Assembly: GCA_030737875.1 (NCBI GenBank) | Contig: CM060911.1 | Location: 89,486,599-89,550,598, forward strand | Source of the DNA: Allium sativum | Taxonomy: Eukaryota > Streptophyta > Magnoliopsida > Asparagales > Amaryllidaceae | Direction of reading: 5' to 3' | DNA: 64,000 nt | Part shown: positions 1 to 13,394 of the stretch, in pieces | Layout: every line of letters starts with the position of its first letter | Position numbering within the stretch: the first letter of the stretch is position 1 | Program-made: the position numbers and the translations under genes | The notes under the pieces: generated by a model | What the model saw: the letters and a program-made list of their open reading frames with translations, nothing else | Told to the model about the DNA's origin: nothing | The model's database searches: none

Positions 1-3000
1 CAAAACAAAATAATCTTTGGGTCAGTCATGTGACTGGTGTGAGTAAACTCCAAACATCTGTTTAACTTTTAAAATCCTTTTAAAAGAAGGAATAATCATA
101 AGACCAATCCACACATAAACATGGCTGGTTTTTTCCTCACGATAACCCAAAACGTTCTTTTAAACTCCATACTCTTCTGATGTTATAATAATGTCTAAAT
201 CAAACAAATAGCAATCTAGTGGAATGCTTTCATCTCATGTTCCGCATATATAATATGTAATCAAAACTGCGAGCACTTACTGGGCAATGAATTTCCAACT
301 ATTACAAGGTATGGAACCACCTTCCGATAGTGTATCTCTAGAGGAAAATACAGTAGGTTCAACAAGAACATCCTGTAACCTGGCCACACATGACCGACCA
401 CTCATTTCGCTTGAGTGTATAGAATGTATATCACCAACAGTTGGGATCAGTAACCGTTTTCCCGAATGGGACAGCATCGAATAGAATAAAGAATGAAATG
501 AATTTCTCTAGTTAGGTGATAGTACACCCAAATTGGGGGCTACCCACTTAGCCATGATGCCTACCCGATTTTTGTCATCTCCCAGTTGTTGAGGGTAGAG
601 GCCATAACGTACAGATCACACAATTATTCACTTTGAATGCCACATCGTCATACCCGCCAAATCACAAATTGATTTCCCCACAAATACCACGGGTATACGG
701 CTAAGAGAAATGAATTCCTCTACCACCAAACGTAAATACGTTTGAAGAGATCAACATACGTGATCTATTAAATATACTCTTTTAGACATTTTTCCATATA
801 AGTTGTCCTGGGACTGGGCACACCAAAGGTACTATTTTGTAAATCCATCTTAGGCAATTTCTACCTAGGATCGCCAAAATAGCCCTTGCATAAACTCCGT
901 CTTCAATTATCTTTATCATATTTGATTCGCAACGCTAATGCCTATGTGGAGTGGTTTTTAGATAATAAGTCTGATCCTGCTCTCTCCGTATTGACAACGG
1001 AAATGGTCAAAAACTTTGATAGTCGATTATTTAGCTATCAAAGGAAAATATGTGTACAAACAATGGTCGTATTTCCAAATGGAAATCTTATCGATCAAAT
1101 CATCAATCAACACTAATCCCCTTTAATCTAATTAATCATTAAAATTATCCATTTCACTATTTCTGTTTCCATATATTTGTAAATTCTTATTTTCTAAATT
1201 TAGAAAATATATGTTATTAATCATTGGAAAACATTTCCATATTTACTCTCATTTCTATTTTTTTTGTGTTAGAAAACATTTCTGATTCTTATTGGGATAA
1301 CATTTCCAAAACTCCTTCATTGGATTTAAATAGATGTTTAAATAAAATATCTCTATGCCAACTCAAACCATTACACTCGTTAACTAAATTCACTTAACCA
1401 ACCTTCACTGTCGAACCTTAACCATTCCTTAGTTAAAAATGAAGTCAATCAAGTTGGGGTGTAACTACCTCTCAGACGTTAACTGAACAACATTTCTAAC
1501 CTCAAAATAGACAAAGTTCACCTTTTAAATCTTTAACAAACTTCCTTATGTAACTCTTGGATTCTATTTACGAATCCACTTCTTTTACATAAATCAGTTG
1601 ATTATAAAAATAGTGTTATAATCCCATGTTTCCGAAATATAATAACTTAAATATAACTTTTATTTATTAATTTGGATAAATAAACAAACAACTAATTTAT
1701 TACTAAATAAATAAATCTTGATTAAAAATGAAAAGTGAATAGTACTTTCCCGAATTCGATAAAATCAAATTTCAACATTTAATTCTCTCTCGAATAATCT
1801 CTATTTGATAACTCTCTTTCGAATAAACTCTATTCGATAACTCTTTTCTTCGAATAACTATATTCGATCATCTCTCTTTCGAATAAACTATATTCGACAA
1901 TCTTTCTTTGAATAGCCATATTCAATAACTCTCTTTCAAATAAACTATATTCAATAATCTTTCTTCGAATAACTATATTCGATAATATCTCTTTGAATAA
2001 CTATATTCGATCAACTGTATTCGAATAACTAATATTCAGTTTAACTCTATTTGAATAACTAATATCCGATTAACTCTATTCGATTAACTCTACTCAAATA
2101 ACCAATATTCGATTAACTCTAATTCGATTAACTCTAATTCGATTAACTCTATTTGAATAACTAATATCCTATTAACTCTATTCGAATAACTAATATTCGA
2201 TTAACTCTATTCGAATAACTAATATTCGATTAACTCTACTCGAATAACTAATATTCGATTAACTTTATTCGAATAACAAATATTATTTTAACCCTATTTC
2301 CTTTCTTATTCAAATTCCCATTTGAATTCCAGTTTCAAATCCCAATTTTTCCTTATATATGTTTAATTTAGAAAATATTCATTTTAATCCATTATTCACT
2401 TCGAATGTGAAAAATACTTCTATTTATAGAATTATTCAAATGAAATCTTTTTATTTCTAACACTTAAATCTCATTTATAATACCCTTTATAAATGTTGAG
2501 TTCACATTCTATTTAAAACATCCGTCTCAAAACCAATTTCTACTTCTCTATATAAGCTCAGACTTATATATTCCATTTATCAAATGACAAATATTTTATT
2601 TAATTTATAAAACATTATTTATGAATTAATCTTCTCAATTTATCTATTGATATAGATTCTATTTAAAATCTACTTTAAATTAATCTTTCCATTTATCTGT
2701 TAAAACTGATTTCCATTTAATATTTATTTTCCACATATTTCCTTTTATAAAATTCTATTCCTTTCCCAAATATTTCCTTTTATAAAATTCTATTCATTTT
2801 CTAAATAAAAATTGCTTTTTATAATTCTATTTATTTTCTAAATAAATATTCTTTTTATAATATTCTTTGATTTTATAAATATTTCATTTTCAATATACAC
2901 TTTGAAAATTCCCTTTTTACATTCTGGTATTTCTTATGGTATTTAAAATACCAAATAATCATGGTTATTGTCATCTAAACATACATAATCAACAACAGAT

Positions 3001-3900
3001 TATATATCAGATCATATATCACAATAAATGGAAAAACAATATTATAAATATTGAGGAATCCAGTTGGATCCCTCCAACATGTTTCCCTACATCCACAGAT
3101 GTTAAACAATATAATTAACATCAAATTCATTTTAATATGAAATATTTTGATTAAAAAATTCAATATTTAATTAACGATATATATAACTAGATCTTATAAT
3201 TTTAACAAATTAATTAGTATTTCGTCCAAACAATTAACACACAGCAACCAATCATCACTTCTCAATTCTAAAAATATGTTACAAAAATATGAGTTGAGCA
3301 AAGTTCGTGAATTTTACTCACATTGGTCAGTTATCGTTAAATAACGATAAACGATCGTTGATTTGATTCAGATCAGGCAATTTACTTTGCTATAAATTGT
3401 AGCGAGCACCAATTCACTCCGAATTAATTCTATTGTGTAGCCGGTGTTCATACGGTCCCAAGCAACGAACAGTTCGTAAAACTGAGTCCATATGTACACG
3501 ATATGAGTTTACAAGCGGTTATACATTATTTAGTTTTTAAAACAAAACTTAAATTTCTTTAAATGAAAATGGGCCTCACCATTTTGTATAACGGCCTACA
3601 CACTAGGTTCAAAAGCCCAGACCGTTTCTTTGCCCCCTTCTTCTCCGATTGATCACTCCTGCTTTCCACGAAATAAAAATCGCGCTTCCTAGTACATCAG
3701 CCTTTTCTTGAAAATGCCCATACTCTCCAGTATTTTCACCCAATGGCCATACTTGTTCCAACCTCCTATTTCCCCAATCCAAATACACGTTCCAGCTCTC
3801 CCGAAACCAACCAAACTTCACCTCGGTTACACCTCCTCATTTTCATTCAACTCCACTTCCTAGTTACACGATTTCTTCCCAAGGTTTAAACAAAAACCGC
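1..3900. other. AT-rich non-coding sequence, possibly decayed LTR of a minus-strand element
   Basis: I see no credible coding sequence; the open frames are short and lack recognisable motifs. The stretch holds a minisatellite (separate entry), a GC-richer part near 3540-3900 and AT-rich low-complexity sequence elsewhere. Positions 21-43 match positions 33521-33543 of the element A LTR in inverted orientation with one mismatch (core CAGTCATGTGACTG). In A that block lies about 410 bp before the LTR end. This suggests that 1-3900 is the body of a related long LTR read on the minus strand, ending outside the window. The rest of the two sequences does not obviously align by eye, so this is a weak inference. 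Unrelated intergenic DNA is the alternative. Confidence 0.3.
1788..2290. repeat. Minisatellite, ~29-34 bp units
   Basis: Units of the type TTCGAATAACTAATATTCGA followed by TTAACTCTA repeat for about 500 bp. Units near 2080-2275 are about 29-31 bp and well conserved. Units near 1788-2030 are longer and more divergent (CTCTCTTTCGAATAAACTAT type). Each unit contains the palindromic core TATTCGAATA. Similar AT-rich degenerate tandem stretches occur in the element A LTR, so this may be an LTR-internal array. Confidence 0.85.
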
Positions 3901-5134
3901 CACTACATCAAAAATACCTTTTTATGATATTTAAAAACTGTCATAAAAACTTACTATGACGATTCTAAAAACATCATATATCAACAAGTTATTAAAAGTC
4001 AGGTAGATATTATAACGTGTAATTCTTGCAATAGAAAACGTACTTTTGCTGCAATCTTAAAAAGGGCCATATTGATGAACCGCTTTTCCATGACATTACT
4101 AAACGTGCTATAGAACTTTTATGACGTCATTTGATTGCTATATTACGTTAGCATGTCATATTATTATGACATCTAAACATGCTATGGAATCATCACATGA
4201 AGCTTTTATGATGCAATGATAGGCTCTAGAAAATAAGTTACTATCTACTACAACATCATTTTGTTGCTATAAAAACTGTTTAATTCTTACAAAATATTTT
4301 CTATGACACTAGCATGATGCTATAGTACAAGAAAGCTAATAAAAATATTTCTATTGCACATTTTTGCTGTCATAACATTCAATGCTTATAATTTTCAATT
4401 TTGCTAATATCAAGAAACCACAATTATCACATTAATGTACGCAGACAAAGCCAAATCACAAAAAATATATATCCATTATATTTCATACATAAAGAAATGA
4501 ACATAGATATCTAAAAATATTTTCATAAACATGGACAAGCATGACAAGAACATGGAGTGACATCTTGTATCAACGTCAAAAAGCATCATACAATACCTGC
4601 CAAAAGAAGCACAAACATACGTGTGTTAGTCAATATATGTAAATAAGAAAGAACTAAACAAATTATAAACAACTTGGCTAAGTAACAAAAACATAATTGG
4701 CACATGTGATACATTTGTAACCAACTACATGTAAAACCGACGCTGCATTTAATGACCTAGTGCACACACCACTTACACATACGCAATCAAATGCATCATA
4801 CTGGTTGGCTACACACACTGAAAATGGTGCAGCAATGCACACATGGGATGGGTATATACATCAAGACAGGGACCTATCTCAGGTTTTCAGGAAAATACCC
4901 ATGGTACAACAGTGGTCCCATATGGGTTTCAAATTCCACAAAACAAGTACTGGTGCAGTGTTCATTTAGACAGGCATGAACTTCAGCCTTAAAATAAAGG
5001 GACACTTGTGGTTCCAGGTTTCAATATAGTGGATAGGTGTTAGACTAAATTTGTGACACAAGAGACTTAACAAGGTAACAAAACTTGGTTAATTGATTCT
5101 AAATCATCATCATATTGATACCCTGCACTATTTG
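3901..5134. mobile_element. Probable CACTA (En/Spm-like) DNA transposon, left part
   Basis: The segment opens with CACTACATCAAAAATACC, which resembles the CACTA terminal inverted repeat. It is followed by about 500 bp of short, dispersed, partly inverted motifs (ATGACA, TGTCATA, CATGCTATAG, GCTATAGTAC), the usual look of CACTA subterminal regions. A 3-bp target duplication would be CGC at 3898-3900, but the other terminus is not visible. From about 4440 to 5134 I recognise no transposase. H is inserted at 5134/5135 and the sequence resumes at 17485. Recognition is by eye only, so a chance CACTACA next to AT-rich DNA is possible. Confidence 0.45.
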
Positions 5135-5423
5135 TGTAACGACCCATATTTTTTACCGTTTAAAATCGACAATAAGCCACACATGTCGACCAAAACAAAT
5201 TGCAAATGCAGATAGTTATTGGGAAAAGAAGGAAAAGAAGGAAAGAAGAGAAAAACAATAACAGAATCTCACAGTGGAAGGGCAACATATAATAAACAAA
5301 TAGCAGTTAAAAGCAGTTGAAATGTATACTGTGGTTATAACATTCAATGATTATCAGAGTTACATATACATACGGATGTACATAATAAGCAGCGGAAATA
5401 AATGCAGCGGAAATACTTATACT

Positions 5424-5456
<33 letters not shown>

Positions 5457-6647
5457 CCTCGTCTTCATCCTCCAAGCTATTGCCATCTTCGCTCACTGCA
5501 ACTTCTGCTGACCCGAGCGTATTGCATAAAAAGAAAACACAACAAACACTCGGATCAACACTAAATCATTCTCATATTAGTAAATCAAAATACGAAATAA
5601 TATCAGTGTCATGGGTGCAGTAACTCAGAAGATGTTACGGGATTTTCCCATCTCTCAAGGATCCGTTAAACGAATACATAGATAGTATAATACGCTATTA
5701 TGATAGTGTCTATTCAGTAAAGTATAAATACTGAAAATAGCATAAGCGGGATTACATTTTTACCCTTACACCGTTTATAATACCGTAGTCTATACAGTAC
5801 CGTAAACCCACCGTAAACGATGGCATCAGAGGGCACTCCATAGGTACGATACAAATCAAAATCGTATGGGGCTCGATAAGGATAATATGACAAGGCTCTC
5901 GAGGCAATGCCCAGGGTAGGATTCTACCAATTGTACTCCCGGACCGGTGGTAACGCATAGCAGCCACTACCGCCCACCTCGGAACACACTCCAAAAGTCA
6001 TAAATGGTCCTAAATCATCATCATCATAGACATAGAAATAATATCAAAGAAGTGTGTCCGATCAAAGGTGCGACCTCAATTAGTCACGGTATAGCTCCTG
6101 TTTTAGTCATTTCAATTCTGACCTGAAGATCAGGGCTATTTCGTCATCGATCATCTTCTTCGATTCAATAATCGCCTCCAAGTAATCATACTCAATCTGG
6201 ATACGTCATAACATTCACAGTTGTTAAAGTGGTATCGACACTGACAGAGAGTATGCCTTATGTCGACTCCGGTCTCTTTAACAACCAATGCTTACATCTT
6301 TCACATCGGTCGGTTCTTTTATATTTGATAAAGGTTCGCTTTCATAATAAAATATCATCTTCTGTTTCGAACCCAATTCATATTCAGATGAATAAAATTT
6401 TCATATCGACATATCATAATCATACCCAAACCGTTTATATTCTAAAACTAGAATATATTTCATATCATTATATTATAATCATATAATATTTCAAAATGAC
6501 TTATATCCAAATAGAAGATAATTTATCTCAAAGATTTCAAATTATCACGGATTCTTATCTCAACTCCATTTTAACCAGCAGCTCAAACTCAAGCATTTCC
6601 ATTCGGAAGGAATTTCAAAATTTCAAAATACTTGTAAACTAAATGTT

Positions 6648-6683
<36 letters not shown>

Positions 6684-9555
6684 TTTATATAAAAAATATA
6701 TAGATATATAGAATATAATAATTAAAATAAATCAGTAATTTAAATATTATATATATACTTAAAAATAAGGTTTACTAGAAAATTTTGAAAAATGAATTAT
6801 AAGGAAAAATTATTTAAAATACAATAGTTATAAGTAAAGGTAAATAATAAAATTTAAAGCAATAATAATTATTTGGAATTAAATGCATAAATATTTATAA
6901 AAAAAAATTCTCTAATCAAAATCTTTCCTTCCTTCCAAATTTCAAATACTTGAATCTATTCTCCGGTCTCAACGGAGTTCATTTAATTCCATATCTCATT
7001 TCAACCCAATCCAAACAACTATTTGATTTCAAGAGTTAAGACATATATTCAAACTGAGTTAAAACCACTCAGATACCCTCGATTTCCAAATTTACCAAAA
7101 ATTAGATTCCATAAGAATTTATTTCCTTCTAATCCAACTCTTAATTTGGAAAGATTTTAAATCATATTCAAATCCCAATTTAAATATTTTCATTTGTTTT
7201 GGAAAATTCCTTTAACCCTTTTTAATCAACATCCCAGTTCAGAATCTTTAAAGAATTGAATTATCAAGTATCGGTACATTCTTTTAAAGGGAAAATTCTA
7301 TCAAATAAAGTTTCAAATATTTAAAATCATTTAACCAACCGATGTCTTTATATAATTATCTACTCCATGGCCAAGTGATTTTAAATTTAATTTCTCGATA
7401 TTTTAGGGATGGATCTATCATTTCAATCCAAATCAGGGTCACAGAGATTTATCATTTCACTCCGTGTTCTTAATTTATTTTATCGATAAATCCCGGGTTC
7501 ATTAGATGCCCGTAACATCAAGGGTAAATGGGATTTATCGCTAAAATCAACAGGAAATAAAATGTACTAGAATAAAGAGCATTAGCAACATCAATATAAA
7601 TTCAGTAATAAATTTCAACCAACATCCATCGCGACCATTTCATTCAACTGATCAGCATTAACTGTTTCAGGGTTTGGCAAGGGTTCGAAATGTCAACTAG
7701 AATTTAAATTAAATTAAATAACTAATTAGTGACTAAATTTGAATTTAACACACTTGCATGTCAAATTTAACAATGCATCAACCATCCAACACAACCATGC
7801 AACCAATTTATTTCATAATTTAATTCAATAAGTATGGGAAAAATTCAGTATTTCGTAAGTGATAAAATCACTCACCTTTGCGTCTATAGTTGATCGAACG
7901 TCCAACTAAGGGCCAAAATTTAATAGTCTCTAAATACAGCCAGGTTAGTGCCAAAACGTCCGCAATTTCGCCACGATCCCAATGCAACAAATCGCGCTCA
8001 AATCCGAGTTAAAACGCAAAAGTTATCAGTGTTTAATCATTTGAATTTTAAATATATACAAAATAAATAAAACAAAACCCACCAATAAAATTATGACACG
8101 TGACCCCGATCTCTTTCTTCCCGCTCATCCCCTTTCCATCCCGCTACAGTATTTCAACGTGGAAAAGAACCCAAAACTCAAAACTTTGACCATGAAATTC
8201 GCTCATCACCGACCACTAGGAAGCGCGAGGCCAACGCCCCTAGGACTGCATCGAATCCCGCGTCCACGGGCCCCAGTGCCACCAACTCCGGTGGGCTACT
8301 TCGCCGTCGGCGAACCAAGCAACGGACGGGTTTTAAAACCCTAAACTACAAATTCCGACCACCTCACTGATCTCCAGACGATACCGCTACCACCATTGAT
8401 TTCGTATGAATCTCCTCTTCAATACCCATGTCTCATAATTCATGATTTGAGCTCGGATCAGAAACCCCCAAATCTTAGCCTTAGGTTTACGAAAACTAGG
8501 GGTTTGACCGTTGATTTCTGAGCAAACCAATTACTGCATGCGACAATTAGTGGTAGATCTGAGTTCTACAGGTTGAGAGCTTCGATTTGATATATTATAC
8601 TCTATGCTTTGAAGAGATTTGAATTTTCAAAGCTTGGATTTTTATTTATAGGGTTTTGAAAATATTGTTTTCTGCCATTGAAGATAAAAATCGACAGATA
8701 GAAAAGTATACGTGAATGAGAAGTGAGATCGTGAGGGGGATATAGAATTCTATTTATATATAAAGAAGGCCCAAACACTAGAAATACCCAATTATCCATT
8801 TACATTGATCTCGTTCACATTTTCTCTCGTACGATCAAATGGTAAGTCGGATTGTAACGCAAATTGAAATCTTATCATAATTCACCGTTCCGGTTCTGAT
8901 GGCACCAGTTTCGTCGAATTCTGAGACCGTCGCCAAAACAGTTGAATTTCACTGTTAATTAATTAATAAAATATACAAATATTCATTTAACTGTTTTAAT
9001 TCAATTTCAATATTCATTAAATTCCATTTAAATCAAATTATAACTTAATAAATTTATAAATCAAATTTCACATATTTTAAGTTCCCAAATTTTGTTATTT
9101 ATCAATTTAAATTTGTATTTCAATTATACATTAAACAATTTAACTTCAGTTAAATTGTATATACTATATTTGAATTTTCAATTCTTTATCACTATAATAA
9201 AATGAAATTTCACTTATCCAAAGTCATTAACATTAACTTTTAATAGACTTTATAAATGGGTTTCAGGTAATTTAAATTCCCTTTTTATCTTAAACAACTT
9301 AAGTCTAGTTAGTCATTAAAATATTAAATTTCACATCACAACATTTCTATCCTAACTCAATTTATTCAAATTCCTTAATATTAAATTAAAAGTTTCAAAT
9401 ACAAATTAATATTATCAAATTTAGATTTCTGGTTTATGCTTAAGGTAAGTTATCATATAAGAAAAACCATTTAAAATTTAAATATTACCATTTATCATTG
9501 AATTTATTCTATTAAATTCAGAAATTTAAATATAGAGAAAATATGGGTTGTTACA
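5135..9555 (-). repeat. Element H 3' LTR (left)
   Basis: 4421 bp, bounded by TGTAACGACC on the left and GGTTGTTACA on the right. It matches 13066-17479 throughout. It contains an (AT)n run near 5427-5453, a (TAA)n run near 6652-6681 (longer than in the partner LTR), a hairpin at 6220-6285 and a TATA-like TTTATATATAAATA on the minus strand near 8750-8763. The GC-richer block 8090-8350 gives short open frames that are not genes. Confidence 0.93.
6220..6285 (-). other. Hairpin in H LTR
   Basis: GTTGTTAAAG at 6220-6229 pairs perfectly with CTTTAACAAC at 6276-6285. Inside it, TATCGAC and GTCGA can pair again. The same hairpin is at 14164-14228 in the other LTR, where the loop carries changes but both 10-bp arms are unchanged. 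It would lie in the transcribed leader. Confidence 0.6.
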
Positions 9556-9568
9556 TTCTCACCCACTT
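9556..9568 (-). other. Polypurine tract of element H
   Basis: On the minus strand, AAGTGGGTGAGAA immediately precedes the LTR start TGTAACAACC. Upstream is the GAGGATGAAAA box, a variant of the GAGGACGAAA box seen before the tract in A, B, C, D and E. This fixes the element's orientation. Confidence 0.8.
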
Positions 9569-12500
9569 AAAAACTTTTCATCCTCGAAAAGAGAACGAAA
9601 CGATATTAAGCACATATCTATTTCAAATCTATACTTAAAATAGTGTTTATAAAATAAGTTATAGTTGTCAAACTCATAATTTTCTAACTTCCGAAATTAC
9701 GGGAAATTTTGGCAGCATTTCCCCTGTACGGAGAGCTCCGGGAAAATCCCGATATATATATCAACCCAAAATATACATCTCATCATCGATGAGGCTTCCC
9801 TGTACAAGGGGAAAACACAAACCAAACTACCAAACCCATATAACACACATACGTACCTTGTTTAGCGTTTATTTGCACTTTTATTTACCTTAACATTTAG
9901 CATTTAGCGCAAGCGAGCCACAAAGCATAGCGCGACTTCCTTACACCTGCTACATACTCACATACACATAAGAATCAAACATATATGTAATACATAGCAA
10001 AAGTACACAATTTACACAACATATAATCAACATTTCAACTACAAATCCAAAATATTCATAACAGGTCAGCGAACAAAACAAGGTTTATCACTCGCTAAAA
10101 GTTGGAATTTGGCTGAAGCACACTAGGGAAAAGTTGTTCTAATCGTTTCAGGCTTTCCGAATTGTCCGGACTCGTTGAATTCGGATAATTCGTTCAAAAG
10201 TTATGCTCATTTTAGTGGAGGTGAACACTTCAGCCAGCATACTGAAAATGCAGATCTGAAATGTTTTACCCAGTTTTTAACCCTTTAAACATCAGATTTA
10301 TGCTTAAAACTTTATGAAAAAGTTTTAGTTTACGTCCTGGCATTTGCGAATTGCACTCGCACATTAAAATCCGACGCTCCGTTAGAGAGTTATTGTCAAA
10401 ACAATATCGCTATTCAATTCAGATTTTTATTTTCTGCGTATAAAACTACGACTAAAACTTGCATTTCAACTTAGTAAACATATGAATTAGACATGGTTTT
10501 ATAAGCGAAAGTTTTAGCTCAGTTTCTAAGGTTTCTGAAAAGTCCGGAATTGTGGTATTCCGATCAGCCCATCAAAAGGTATGGTTATTTTAGTTCAGCT
10601 TATCGAATAGCTCAAATTTTTGCATAACATTGGTTTATATTCGGAATTTTCAACCTTTCGGATTTCGAAACATAAACAAGGCTTTATTATCAAAGATGGA
10701 TTGTCGCTTCGTTTTGTTCATAATACGATTCACCCCTCTATTGCTTACACATATTCATTTCCCTCATATTAAAGGTAAATTTTAGTCAAACTCGAATTCA
10801 TTTTATTTTCTGAGTTTTATTCGATTATATTAAATCATCTATTCATCAACTCTGGTCAATTTCTTTTCATTCATTAGTTTCTTATTTATTTAAACTTCAA
10901 AGATTTTACCCCTATTCTGAGGTTTAAAGTTTTCCAATCCAGTAATTCTAGTAAACTTTAACATTTACAATGGTCATCACTTTTTAAATCACATAATAGA
11001 TTTTTTTCATTGAATTCGGTCTCAATTTATTCCTATTTTCCATTCATATCGAATTACACTTCATTTCTTCATTTACATTCATTTGCTTTTTTATTTTAGT
11101 TTATTATTGTTCAACTATTCTTCATTCCATACTTTACATTCATTTCCATTTTCCTTTCCACTTATATACCCATTCATTTTTAGTAAAACTTATACTACTA
11201 ACTTAAATTTATTTATTGAGTTCTCGAATCCTGAATTGGGTTGAGGACTATCCATATAGCTGAAAATCATTTAGTTCTCAACTCATTATTCGAATTCTAA
11301 GTTAAATTTGTTTAATTGAATTCTTTTACTTACTTACTTACCCTTTTATCGTTCACTAAATTTCATTTATTTACATAACATTATCGCTGCTACGAATCAA
11401 ATTTCCCTCACTAAACCTAACCATCAACATGCATTCTAAATCGACTTATTAAATTCTCTAAGTTGATTTCTATAACTAAACCATCATCTCGACTCAAGTT
11501 ATATTTTATATCTCATTCCTATAAAATTCATTCACTTAACTAAATCTATTACTTGACTCACAAATGCTGAATTGAATTTAGAACCATTCATGACTCAAAT
11601 CTTATGATTAATTCTCAACCATTATTATTATTCGATTTCTAAGTTACTTGTTTAACTCGATCGCTATTTTTTTCGAATCAAGTTACGTTCCATTTTCCTT
11701 TCACTGCTTTACTTAGACTTAATATCGATGCATTGCCTAAATGAAGTCCGACCCATATAGACTTATATATATTCATTCTACGTGTATTCTAATTCACCAT
11801 TTAATTCTTTGTTTTAGTTTATTAACCATTCATATATTTTGACAACTTCACTTCTTATCAATTCCTTCCTCGACTAGCCTACCACATTCTGAAATCTTGC
11901 CGAGTCACAAGCTATGCCAATATTATTTGTACAATGACTTCCCATTTATTTACTTGGTTGGATTTCGTTTCTTAGTCAATTTTCAACTTTATCGATCACT
12001 TACATTGACTGAATTTGGTTCTGAATTCTATTATTACCTATACATAAGTATTCCAATGACCATTTTGCCTTCCTTAATACTTAATCTCCTTTCCTGTTTT
12101 TAAGCCAAAATTTCTAATAACACGAGTTACCTTAATACTTAAATCCGTCTTACTTATTAAAACGAACTTAAATACCTTAATTCCGGGTTTTAACCACGTC
12201 TAAAATAACATAAGTTTAAAATTTTATAGAAAACAATTCCATAAAATATTAAGTCTGAATTCTTAATTACCGAAGAATATAAGAACCCCGGCTTTTTTAA
12301 ATTTAAACTAAACTTCAAATACAAATACTAATATCGTTATTCAAACCTTTACACTATATGGAATCCCAATTTAAAACTTTTTCCAAACTAGTTATGAAAG
12401 TGCGGAGTAGTCTCCCCCACTTAAACACTTCAGAATAACGTCGATAATGCGTGCACTCATTACCGAAATCATTTCTGATGTCCGAGAAGGGATTACATAC

Positions 12501-13046
12501 TTTAATCCTGAAAATCCTTTAGAAAACTACTTATAATGCGATATTATTTCAAAACTTGACAACACTATTTCAATAGTACCCCAGGATCAAGTTTCAAGTT
12601 CATTTCTATTTCAATCACAAATCTTTCTCACCCAATTATACTTAAAGATAACATTTCATTTCAAATATATTCTAAATTCATTAATTTTCCTTATTCGATT
12701 TATTATCTAATCAACCATAATGGGTAATAGCTTAATATTACCACCTTATAAAACGAATACCTATATACTTGAACCAATAATATGTGTTTAATATATTTTA
12801 AAATATAACCGAAAACCATATTATGTCGATCATCCTGTTCGATTATTTAGGAATTCCTATCGATTCTATGGCGTCCCATATATCGACCAGAATCCATAAA
12901 TATTCAACAGAACAATTCAACACAATGAAAAACCAATTTATATCAAAATACAAGTACGTTCTCTCATATCACTCAAACTCACTCTAGGGTGTTTCTAACC
13001 CGATCTCTAATGAGTTAATCCCCAATAGAGCCAAGGTTATCACTAA
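9569..13046 (-). other. Non-coding interior of element H
   Basis: About 3.5 kb, AT-rich, with no open frame over about 70 codons and no recognisable gag, protease, RT or integrase motif on either strand. Two loosely similar stretches (near 10130-10230 and 10520-10600) share TCCGGA and AAAAGTTATG-like or AAAAGGTATG-like words resembling the upstream parts of other LTRs here. The domain presumably carries packaging signals, but none can be pointed to. Confidence 0.7.
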
Positions 13047-13063
13047 CCATCGCTCTAATACCA
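13047..13063 (-). other. Primer-binding site of element H
   Basis: On the minus strand, two bases after the 5' LTR, the sequence reads TGGTATTAGAGCGATGG. It matches the initiator-Met tRNA 3' end complement (TGGTATCAGAGC) except for one C to T change. Confidence 0.8.
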
Positions 13064-13065
13064 AC

Positions 13066-13354
13066 TGTAACGACCCATATTTTTGAGTGTTTAAAATCGA
13101 CAATAAGCCACATATGTCGACCCAAACAAATCGCAAATGCAGATAGTTATTGGGAAAAGAAGGAAAAGAAGGAAAGAAGAGAAAAACAATAACAGAATCT
13201 CACAGCGGAAGGGCAACATATAATAAACAAATAGCAGTTAAAAGCAGTTGAAATGTATACTTTGGTTATAACATTCAATGATTATCAGAGTTACATATAC
13301 ATACCGATGTACATAATAAGCCGCGGAAGTAAATGCAGTGGAAATACTTATACT

Positions 13355-13394
<40 letters not shown>

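Noticed and set aside
886..1116. 76-codon frame as a possible host gene fragment
   Set aside because: No family signature, no splice or promoter context, and the surrounding sequence is repetitive.
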